Program-made: the position numbers and the translations under genes | Notes under the pieces: model-generated | Told to the model about the DNA's origin: nothing | Databases searched by the model: none | Seen by the model: only the letters and a program-made list of their open reading frames with translations | Assembly: GCA_019695455.1 (NCBI GenBank) | Contig: JAEUAC010000333.1 | Location: 1-5,144 of the forward strand | Direction of reading: 5' to 3' | From: Methylorubrum extorquens | GTDB taxonomy: Bacteria > Pseudomonadota > Alphaproteobacteria > Rhizobiales > Beijerinckiaceae | Length of the DNA stretch: 5,144 nucleotides | In this document: positions 1 through 5,144 of the stretch, piece by piece | Layout of the letters: each line of letters begins with the position of its first letter | Numbering within the stretch: position 1 is the stretch's first letter

Positions 1-666
1 CGGCGCCCAGGCCGGGGCGACGGGATCCGCCGCGTTCGGCGGCCCGTCCGGCCGACGCGGCGTCGGCATCGGCGAGAACGGCTCCGGGACGAGCGGCAGC
101 GGGGCGGGTCCCTGCGCCCAGTCCATGGCGGCCGGCGCGGCGGGGCGCGGCGCCTGGAACCCGCCCGCCTCCGCCGGGGCCGGCACGTCGATCGCCCAGT
201 CGCGGAAATCGGCGTGGACGGGCTGCGATTCGCGCGGCGGCCGCAGGTCCCGCGGCGAGATCGGCGGCGCCGCCTCGCCGGCCGCGTCCCAGTACTGGCC
301 GGGCGCGGCCGGCGCCTGGACGAAGCCGCCCGGCTCCGTCGCGTCCTCGCCGTCGATCCGGACCGCGATCATGTAGCGGCCGATCTCGATCCGGTCCCCG
401 TCCCGCAGGCGGTGCGGCTCCGGCAGGCGCTGGGCCGAGCGGTTCAGGAAGGTGCCGTTGCGCGACACGTCGTGCAGCCAGTAGGCGCCGTCCCGGAAGC
501 GGATCTCGGCGTGCTTGCCGGAGATGGTCTTGGTGGGGTCCGGCAGCGCCCAGTCGAGGAAGGCGTCGCGGCCGATATCGATGCCGCGCCGTCCCGTCAG
601 CGTGTAGGACAGCGGGCCGCCATCGGGCAGGCTGACCTCGTTCTCGATCGTGAGCGTGACGGCCAT
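1..666 (-). CDS. tagH: T6SS-associated FHA domain protein, TagH/Fha type (partial, C-terminus beyond left edge)
   Basis: The reading frame is open from ATG at 666 to the window edge, giving 222 codons without a stop. Residues about 5-104 form a forkhead-associated domain with the expected phosphopeptide-binding residues: GRD at 32-34, SGKH at 49-52, and SRNGTFLN at 68-75 with the key N70-G71. The N-terminus 'TLTIEN...LPDGGPLSY' followed by 'LDWALPDP' is typical of the T6SS FHA family (TagH). In that family FHA binds phosphothreonine and helps post-translational control of T6SS assembly in the cytoplasm. From about residue 105 the protein becomes a Pro/Ala-rich, probably disordered linker; the conserved C-terminal TagH domain would lie outside the window. 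An in-frame ATG at 717 has a better-spaced AGGG. However, the 17 extra codons use TCA, TCT, GGA, AGG and other codons unlike the rest of the gene, so 666 is preferred. It lies 100 bp downstream of the DUF6931-like gene on the same strand. Confidence 0.9.
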   Translation of the reverse strand, partial: MAVTLTIENEVSLPDGGPLSYTLTGRRGIDIGRDAFLDWALPDPTKTISGKHAEIRFRDGAYWLHDVSRNGTFLNRSAQRLPEPHRLRDGDRIEIGRYMIAVRIDGEDATEPGGFVQAPAAPGQYWDAAGEAAPPISPRDLRPPRESQPVHADFRDWAIDVPAPAEAGGFQAPRPAAPAAMDWAQGPAPLPLVPEPFSPMPTPRRPDGPPNAADPVAPAWAP

Positions 667-728
667 CGGCTCGGCTGAATCCCTGAGGGCCGGGCTCCCG
701 GGAGATCCGGCTGACATGCGTCGACCCT

Positions 729-763
729 GCCGGACCGCGCCGGCTTCGGCAAGGCGGTCCGGC
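729..763 (-). terminator. GC-rich intercistronic hairpin behind the DUF6931-like gene
   Basis: A perfect 10-bp stem pairs 729-738 with 754-763 (GCCGGACCGC/GCGGTCCGGC). A nested 4-bp stem lies inside it (739-742 with 747-750, loop GCTT), leaving a 3-nt bulge at 751-753. It starts 3 nt after the TGA stop of the minus-strand gene ending at 767. No T-run follows on the minus strand, so it is not a canonical intrinsic terminator. It could attenuate transcription, stabilise the upstream mRNA 3' end or mark RNA processing before tagH. The structure is certain from the sequence; its role is inferred. Confidence 0.45.
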
Positions 764-766
764 CGG

Positions 767-1330
767 TCAGGCGGCGCCCGCGAGCTCCTGCTGCATGAGG
801 CGGACCGCGCCGTCCACGCAGAGCGACAGCCGGCGGCTGCGCTCCTTCGCGCCGACGCGCGCCAGCGCGATCAGGATGGCGACGCGGGCCGCCTTGGCGG
901 TCTGCTCCGGCGTCGGGCGCACGAAGGCTCCCTCGAAGCGCGAGACGTTGCCGCCCGACCAGGCGGCCGCGAGCGCGAGCCAGGTCGAGGCGGCGCGATG
1001 GTCCGTCTCCGTCCCGAGCCGGAGCGCGGCCTGCCGGCGATCCTCGTCCGGCTCGCGCACCCAGGCCTCGGCCGCGCGCAGCAGCTCGTCCTCGCCGCCC
1101 GGCTGGACGCCCTCCAGCGTGCGGACGCATTGGCAGGCCCACCAGACGGCCTCGCGGCGCGGCAGCGCGTAGGCCGCGAAGGTCAGCGCGTCCTCCGGCG
1201 TCGGGCCGGAGGCGAGCGCGCGCAGGTAGGCCATGGGCGGCTCCGCGGCGGGCGGCGCCGTGACGTCGTCCACGAGCGCCGGAAACGCGTCGAAGACCTC
1301 GGTCGCGGTGAGGAAGCGGGGTCTGGCCAC
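767..1330 (-). CDS. DUF6931-like T6SS-associated protein of unknown function
   Basis: This 187-residue protein has no signal peptide and no obvious membrane segment, so it is predicted to be cytoplasmic. It is rich in Ala, Arg and Glu and looks almost entirely alpha-helical. Landmarks are an N-terminal 'RFLTATEVFDAFP' segment (5-17), 'ALPRREAVWWACQC' (55-68), 'EAWVREPDEDRRQAA' (88-102) and 'AAAWSGGN' (121-128). From memory these match the DUF6931 family, which occurs beside FHA and other T6SS genes; no search was run. Translation starts at GTG (1330), 10 nt after the vgrG TAG stop. The sequence CTAGGCGA, which overlaps that stop, is the only nearby Shine-Dalgarno-like element. Co-transcription and translational coupling with vgrG are therefore likely. 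No catalytic motif is visible. A chaperone or adaptor role for VgrG or its cargo is possible from position alone. Confidence 0.82.
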   Translation of the reverse strand: MARPRFLTATEVFDAFPALVDDVTAPPAAEPPMAYLRALASGPTPEDALTFAAYALPRREAVWWACQCVRTLEGVQPGGEDELLRAAEAWVREPDEDRRQAALRLGTETDHRAASTWLALAAAWSGGNVSRFEGAFVRPTPEQTAKAARVAILIALARVGAKERSRRLSLCVDGAVRLMQQELAGAA

Positions 1331-1340
1331 GCCCGGTCGC

Positions 1341-3296
1341 CTAGTTGATCTCGATCATGGGCGCGGTCTGCTTGATGGAGCCGTCCCCGTTCAGCGTGAT
1401 GGTCGGCGCCTTCATGGTGATGCCCGATGCATTCATGGTGATCTTGCTGGCGCCGGCGCCGGCGCTGATGACGATCTCCTGCGTCGCCTTGATCTCGACG
1501 TTGCCGGTCACGTTCACCTTCCAGTTGCCGTTGGAGATCGTCAGATGGTCCGATCCGACGTCGATGGTGGTCGTGCGCGAGGCGGACGTCGAGCCGCCCT
1601 CGAAGGCCTCCGCGATGTGGCGCGTCTCCGTATTGCGGATGGTCGCGACCATGTCCTTCTCGGCCCGGACGTTGATCTCCTCCGCGTTCGCCTTGTCCTC
1701 GAAATAGAGATGGTTGTAGCCGTCCTTGCCGGAGCCCGGCGAGGAATCCGTCTTCACGCCCGACTTGGTCTTCTCGCCCGGCAGGCCGTACGGGAAGCCG
1801 AAATCGCTGTTGTAGACGGCGCCCGTCACGAGCGGCTGGTCGGGATCGCCGTCCAGGAACTCGACCACGACCTCCATGCCGACGCGCGGGACGAACTGGA
1901 ACCCCCATCCCTTGCCGGCCCAGAGCTGGGCCACGCGCACGTCGCGCGAGCAATCGTCGCTCGCGTCGCCGCGGTTCCAGTGGAAATTCACGGCGATGCG
2001 CCCGTCCTTGTCGACGTCGATCTCCTCCGACTTCGCCACGCCCTTGCGGGTCGTCACGAAGGCCGTCTGCGGCCCGAAGATGCGCGGGCGCGGCGTCGCG
2101 AGCGGAGCCCGGAAGGGCCGGCTCTGCGGCTGGAACTCGTAGGAGCCCTCGTAGGGCTGCTCGTCGCCGCCGCCCCCGCCGGAGCGGTATTCGTGCGAGG
2201 CGAAGCGGTGGCGCGCCGCGATCACGAGGTAGTCGTCGTCGTCGCTGACGTGGCCGGCGAGGGTCACGTAGCCGCCCGGATAGAGGCTGACGGCGTCGCC
2301 GATGGCGAACTTGCGGTGGTCCAGCGCCTGCTCGGCCTCGAGCCGGACGGTCGCGAGATGCTTGCCCTCGTCGTCCTTGTCGGCCCAGCGCCCCCGGTAA
2401 TCGTACGCCTCGAGCGAGGCGTGCTGGTAGGATTCGCTGCCCTGATCCTCGCCCTTCAGCGACTTGCGGGCGTTCAGGTAGTCGAAGTCCCGCAACTCGA
2501 CGCGGCCGGTCCTGACCTGCCGCTCGGCGCGCCAGGCCGTGACGTGCTCCTGCTTGCGCCGGTCGCGCCCGTCGAGCGGCCGGAAGACGAGCGCCGAGCC
2601 CGACCCGCCGGCGGAGGCCGACGACGCCCCGGAGCGGGGGCCGACCGCACCGCCGGCCTCCGGCCCGGGCGGCTTGATGTCGATCTTCGGATGCATGCTC
2701 GCCGCATCGATCAGATGCATGACGTGCTTGTCCCTGCTGTGCTCGAAGTAGAAGTAGATGCCCCACTCCTCCATCAGGCGGCACACGAAGGCGAGGTCCG
2801 TCTCGCCGTACTGGACGATGTAGTCCTGCGCCTTGAAGGCGTGCGCGACCTGGATCTTGTAGTCGTTGAACCCGGCCGCGTCGAAGATGTCCTGGATGAT
2901 GGCGGGCACGGTCTTGTTCTTGAAGATTTTGCAGTTCGCCTTGCGGCCCAGCAGCCAGAACCAGGGCCGCAGCACGAGGCGGTAGCTCTGCCGGTCGTCG
3001 AGCGCACCCGTCCATTCGGCCGAGGCGACGATCCCGTTGAAGTAGCGCTCCACGTTCTGGTGGCTCCGGTAGGAGACCGCCACGGCCCGGCCGAGCAGCG
3101 TTCCGAGGTCGTAGTCGACCTCGTTGCTGAGGGCGTCGACCTGGAACTCGAACAGCCGGCTGAGCGCCTCGGTGCCGGCGAAGCGGTGCATCACGAGGCG
3201 CTCGCTGCCGTCGGGCAGGAACAGCTGCGTGAAGCGGCCCTGCTGCCGGAGGTCGCTCGCGCCGCCTCCCGAACCGCGCTGGGTGCTGACAGCCAT
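1341..3296 (-). CDS. vgrG: T6SS needle-tip spike protein VgrG/TssI
   Basis: VgrG forms the trimeric spike that caps the Hcp tube and is fired into target cells. The 651-residue product is full length for a VgrG. Residues 21-205 and about 260-370 form the gp27-like part ('RFTQLFLPDGSE', 'FNGIVASAEW', 'YGETDLAFVCRLMEEWGIYFYFEH'). Residues about 405-495 form the gp5-like OB fold ('DKDGRIAVNFHW' at 429-440, 'VPRVGMEVVVEFLDGDPDQPLVTGAVYN' region at 469-496). From about 525 the sequence becomes the repetitive beta-prism needle, ending '...SIKQTAPMIEIN'. Nothing follows the needle, so there is no fused effector domain. Two low-complexity insertions stand out: Gly/Ser/Ala-rich 208-235 and a GGGGG run at 373-377. 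The ATG at 3296 is preceded by GGGGAA at 3306-3301 with 4 nt spacing, a good ribosome binding site. It heads the leftward group and is divergent from the ompA-like gene. Confidence 0.96.
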   Translation of the reverse strand: MAVSTQRGSGGGASDLRQQGRFTQLFLPDGSERLVMHRFAGTEALSRLFEFQVDALSNEVDYDLGTLLGRAVAVSYRSHQNVERYFNGIVASAEWTGALDDRQSYRLVLRPWFWLLGRKANCKIFKNKTVPAIIQDIFDAAGFNDYKIQVAHAFKAQDYIVQYGETDLAFVCRLMEEWGIYFYFEHSRDKHVMHLIDAASMHPKIDIKPPGPEAGGAVGPRSGASSASAGGSGSALVFRPLDGRDRRKQEHVTAWRAERQVRTGRVELRDFDYLNARKSLKGEDQGSESYQHASLEAYDYRGRWADKDDEGKHLATVRLEAEQALDHRKFAIGDAVSLYPGGYVTLAGHVSDDDDYLVIAARHRFASHEYRSGGGGGDEQPYEGSYEFQPQSRPFRAPLATPRPRIFGPQTAFVTTRKGVAKSEEIDVDKDGRIAVNFHWNRGDASDDCSRDVRVAQLWAGKGWGFQFVPRVGMEVVVEFLDGDPDQPLVTGAVYNSDFGFPYGLPGEKTKSGVKTDSSPGSGKDGYNHLYFEDKANAEEINVRAEKDMVATIRNTETRHIAEAFEGGSTSASRTTTIDVGSDHLTISNGNWKVNVTGNVEIKATQEIVISAGAGASKITMNASGITMKAPTITLNGDGSIKQTAPMIEIN

Positions 3297-3326
3297 GACG
3301 TTCCCCGAAGCCGCCCGATGCGGGAT

Positions 3327-3340
3327 CGCCCCGCGGGGCG
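3327..3340. repeat. Perfect 14-bp palindrome in the divergent intergenic region
   Basis: CGCCCCGCGGGGCG is its own reverse complement. It lies 31 bp upstream of the vgrG ATG and 13 bp upstream of the predicted -35 box of the ompA-like gene. It could be an operator bound by a dimeric regulator, or a short hairpin in the vgrG leader. In DNA this GC-rich a palindrome of this length is noteworthy but not proof of function. Confidence 0.4.
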
Positions 3341-3353
3341 CGAACGACCCCGA

Positions 3354-3382
3354 TTGACGCGGCCGATTGTCTCAGCCATAGT
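3354..3382 (+). promoter_or_regulatory. Predicted sigma70-type promoter for the ompA-like gene
   Basis: A -35 box TTGACG (3354-3359, 5 of 6 to consensus) is followed after exactly 17 bp by CATAGT (3377-3382, 4 of 6). Transcription would start near 3389, leaving a leader of about 20 nt that contains GGGG at 3397-3400, 8 nt before the ATG at 3409. This stretch is clearly AT-richer than the surrounding sequence, as expected of a promoter. It could also drive tssA, 45 bp beyond the ompA-like stop. Confidence 0.55.
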
Positions 3383-3408
3383 TCACGGCAATATTCGGGG
3401 CAACGACG

Positions 3409-3945
3409 ATGAAGCGGCAACTCGGTCTGATCGGCGCCGTCATGTGCTTTGGCGCACTCTCGTCTGGCGTCGACGCCCAGTCCGTGAAGAAGCCCTATTC
3501 GGCCGCCGACATCGTCTCGCATTTCGCGCCCGACCTCGGGCCGAGCCGGGCGCTCTGCATCGGCACGGAGAGCGAGTGCGCCAAGGCGGTCGCCCCCAAG
3601 GCGAAGCCCGCCAATTTCGACCTGGTCGTCAACTTCGAGTACCGGTCCGACACGCTGACGGCGGCCGCCCGGCAGAACCTCGACGAGTTCGCCGCCGCCC
3701 TGAAGGACCCGCGGCTCGGCCGGACGTCCTTCGTGGTCGAGGGGCATACGGACGGACGCGGCGGCGACACCTACAATCTCGACCTGTCCACCCGCCGGGC
3801 CAACGCGGTCGTCGCCTTCCTGCGCGAGCGGGGCGTCGACGCCGAGCGGCTCGAGGCGCGCGGCTACGGCAAGCTGAAGCCGATCGGCGCGAACGCGCTC
3901 GATGCCAGCAACCGGCGCGTCGAGACGCGGATCCGGACCGAGTAG
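3409..3945 (+). CDS. Secreted OmpA-family peptidoglycan-binding protein
   Basis: The product is 178 residues. Residues 1-23 are a Sec signal peptide (basic MKRQ start, hydrophobic core, likely cleavage after VDA before Q24). C13 lies in the hydrophobic core without a proper lipobox, so a soluble periplasmic protein is more likely than a lipoprotein. Residues about 70-176 are an OmpA C-terminal domain: 'NFEYRSDTLTAAARQNLDEF', the diaminopimelate-contacting 'EGHTDGRGG' (111-119, D115), 'LSTRRANAVVAFL' (126-138, R129/R130), 'ARGYGKLKPI' (150-159) and 'NRRVETRI' (168-175). There is no beta-barrel and no transmembrane anchor, so it is neither a true OmpA porin nor a TssL/TagL-type anchored protein. 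C50 and C57 could form a small disulfide loop in the linker. The gene lies 45 nt upstream of tssA on the same strand, suggesting a shared transcript and a T6SS-linked envelope role, which is inferred. Confidence 0.92.
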   Translation: MKRQLGLIGAVMCFGALSSGVDAQSVKKPYSAADIVSHFAPDLGPSRALCIGTESECAKAVAPKAKPANFDLVVNFEYRSDTLTAAARQNLDEFAAALKDPRLGRTSFVVEGHTDGRGGDTYNLDLSTRRANAVVAFLRERGVDAERLEARGYGKLKPIGANALDASNRRVETRIRTE

Positions 3946-3952
3946 ACCCGGC

Positions 3953-3972
3953 CCGGTCGGCGAACGGACCGG
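3953..3972 (+). other. Small hairpin between the ompA-like gene and tssA
   Basis: CCGGTC (3953-3958) pairs with GACCGG (3967-3972) around an 8-nt loop, starting 7 nt after the TAG stop. No T-run follows, so full termination is unlikely. It could modulate readthrough into tssA. Just beyond, GGAG (3971-3974), the best but distant Shine-Dalgarno-like match for tssA, could pair with CTCC (3980-3983). Functional meaning is uncertain. Confidence 0.25.
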
Positions 3973-3990
3973 AGCGCGCCTCCGTCCTCC

Positions 3991-5144
3991 ATGGCGTTCG
4001 ACTTCGCGACCCTTTCGAAGCCGCTTCCGGGCGACGACCCGTGCGGGCCCGACCTCGACGTCGAGGGCGATCCCGAGTTCGCGCAGTTCCTGGCGCGCGC
4101 GGAGGGATTGTTCCCGGCCTCGTTCTTCAGGCGCGACGACGAGGGACGGCTTCAGCCGTTCGACCGCTCGTCGATCGATTTCCCGACCGAGTTCAAGGCG
4201 CTCGACGCGCTGCTCGGGACGACCCACGACCTCCGCCTCCTCACGATCTACGCGCGGCTGCTCATCCTGAACCGCGATCTTCCGCGCTTCGTGCAGGGCG
4301 TGGCGGGCATCGCGACCGTGCTCGGCAGCTTCTGGGACGAGGTCCCGCCGCGCGGGGAGGACGGCGACTACGCGTTCCGGACCGTCGTTCTGCAGAGCCT
4401 CGACGACAACCCGTCCGTGGTGCTGCCGCTCCAGCACACGCCGATCCTGCTCACCCGCCGCAACGGACCCGTGACCTACCGGACCATCGTCGTGGCGGCC
4501 GAGGAGGCTCCCGCGCGCGACGGCGAGGCCGTCCTCGATCGCGGCACGCTCGGCCGGGCCATGGCCGAGGTCGAGCTCGACGACATCAAGGCCGCGCGGG
4601 CGCGGATGAAGGTCCTCGGCGACGCGCTCGACGCGATCCAGGCCGTCACCTTCGAGAAGGCGGGCTACGACGGCGCCGCGAACCTCGAGAAGCTGCCGCC
4701 CGTCGTCGCCCGGATCGCGGCGTTCCTCGACGCGCTCCTGGAGGAGCGCGAGCCCGGCTCGGCCGGGCCGGCCGTCGAGGACGCGGCCGAGGAGGCGGAG
4801 GCCGGCGCGGCCCGGGCCGCCGCGCCGGCTGGGTCGCGGGTCGCGGCCCCGGCGGGCCCTATCCCCGACGCGCGGGCCGCCGTGGCGGCGCTCGCCGCGA
4901 TCCACGGCTACCTGCGCCGCTTCGAGCCCTCCAATCCGGCCGTCCACCTCGTCGCGCAGGCGCTCGCCGTGCAGGGCAAGAGCTTCCGCGAGGTCGTCGC
5001 GATGCTGCTGCCCGACGAGGCCTCGTCGGCCCGGATCCTGCTCGGCCCGGACCGGCTGTTCGGTCTCACCTTCGACCAGGTGGCGGAGAGCGAGACGAGC
5101 CTCGGCGACGCGCCGGACGGGGACGCGGGATCGGACGGAGACGC
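3991..5144 (+). CDS. tssA: T6SS baseplate/sheath-organising protein TssA, ImpA family (partial, 3' end beyond right edge)
   Basis: The frame is open from ATG at 3991 to the window end (384 codons plus 2 nt). The ImpA N-terminal domain is clear: 'PLPGDDPCGPDLD' (11-23) and 'GDPEF' (26-30). It continues with 'LLTIYARLLILNRDLPRFVQGVAG' (83-106), 'LGSFWDEVPPRGEDGDYAFR' (111-130) and 'VVLPLQHTPILL' (143-154). Members bind baseplate and sheath components and coordinate tube and sheath polymerisation in the cytoplasm. An Ala/Glu/Pro-rich linker (about 252-292) leads to a C-terminal helical segment, 'ALAAIHGYLRRFEPSNPAVHL' (300-320), then 'GKSFREVVAMLLPDE' (329-343). The visible sequence ends in an Asp/Gly-rich tail (372-384). 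A tail of this kind suggests the stop is near, so this is probably a short TssA, but the end is not visible. No strong Shine-Dalgarno precedes the ATG; translation may depend on coupling with the upstream gene. Further tss genes would be expected downstream. Confidence 0.92.
   Translation, partial: MAFDFATLSKPLPGDDPCGPDLDVEGDPEFAQFLARAEGLFPASFFRRDDEGRLQPFDRSSIDFPTEFKALDALLGTTHDLRLLTIYARLLILNRDLPRFVQGVAGIATVLGSFWDEVPPRGEDGDYAFRTVVLQSLDDNPSVVLPLQHTPILLTRRNGPVTYRTIVVAAEEAPARDGEAVLDRGTLGRAMAEVELDDIKAARARMKVLGDALDAIQAVTFEKAGYDGAANLEKLPPVVARIAAFLDALLEEREPGSAGPAVEDAAEEAEAGAARAAAPAGSRVAAPAGPIPDARAAVAALAAIHGYLRRFEPSNPAVHLVAQALAVQGKSFREVVAMLLPDEASSARILLGPDRLFGLTFDQVAESETSLGDAPDGDAGSDGD

Noticed and set aside
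214..1348. Plus-strand open frames opposite tagH and the DUF6931-like gene (for example 214-678 and 650-1348)
   Set aside because: They translate to low-complexity Arg/Ala/Gly-rich sequence with no motif and mirror minus-strand genes that show clear FHA or family features.
2161..2185. GC-rich run of Gly codons in vgrG as a possible repeat or recombination site
   Set aside because: It encodes a short GGGGG loop in frame within VgrG and shows no tandem copies elsewhere in the window.
3386..3402. Possible sigma54 (-24/-12) site upstream of the ompA-like gene
   Set aside because: GGC at 3386-3388 lacks a GC dinucleotide at the required spacing. The TTGACG/CATAGT pair is a better explanation.
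3902..4270. Plus-strand open frame overlapping the end of the ompA-like gene and the start of tssA
   Set aside because: It is Arg/Ser/Thr-rich shadow sequence in another frame of tssA, whose own frame gives a clear ImpA domain.
1183..4947. A 1254-codon open frame on the minus strand spanning vgrG, the intergenic region, the ompA-like gene and tssA
   Set aside because: Its product is Arg/Gly/Ala-rich without domains and overlaps three well-supported genes in other frames. It arises from the strong G/C third-position bias, which removes stop codons from shadow frames.

Overview
The window is very GC-rich, with G or C at almost every third codon position. It carries part of a type VI secretion system (T6SS) gene cluster. 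The base composition, the alphaproteobacterial style of the OmpA-like protein and the pairing of an FHA protein with a DUF6931-like protein suggest a high-GC alphaproteobacterium. Methylobacterium or a relative is plausible, but this is an inference and no rRNA or housekeeping gene is present to confirm it.

Layout: two divergent gene groups share a 112-bp intergenic region (3297-3408). Leftward, on the minus strand, are vgrG/tssI (3296-1341, complete), a 187-residue helical protein resembling the DUF6931 family (1330-767, GTG start 10 nt after the vgrG stop), and the first 222 codons of a TagH-type FHA protein (666-1, cut by the left edge). Rightward, on the plus strand, are a secreted OmpA-C peptidoglycan-binding protein (3409-3945) and tssA (3991 onward, cut by the right edge after 384 codons). 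No gene-free stretch exceeds 112 bp.

How the genes fit together: VgrG is the trimeric tip of the T6SS needle. TssA organises the baseplate and the growing tail sheath in the cytoplasm. The FHA protein normally links the machine to threonine-phosphorylation control. The OmpA-like protein could tie something to the cell wall near the apparatus. The DUF6931-like protein has no known function and is a candidate accessory factor. No effector domain, immunity gene, PAAR gene, kinase or phosphatase gene is visible here.

Non-coding signals: a good sigma70-like promoter precedes the ompA-like gene, a perfect 14-bp GC palindrome lies in the shared intergenic region, and a strong hairpin sits right behind the DUF6931-like gene. 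I see no CRISPR array, insertion sequence, tRNA, rRNA or attachment site. The content is best read as a recognisable T6SS locus with a few accessory oddities, not as a new system.
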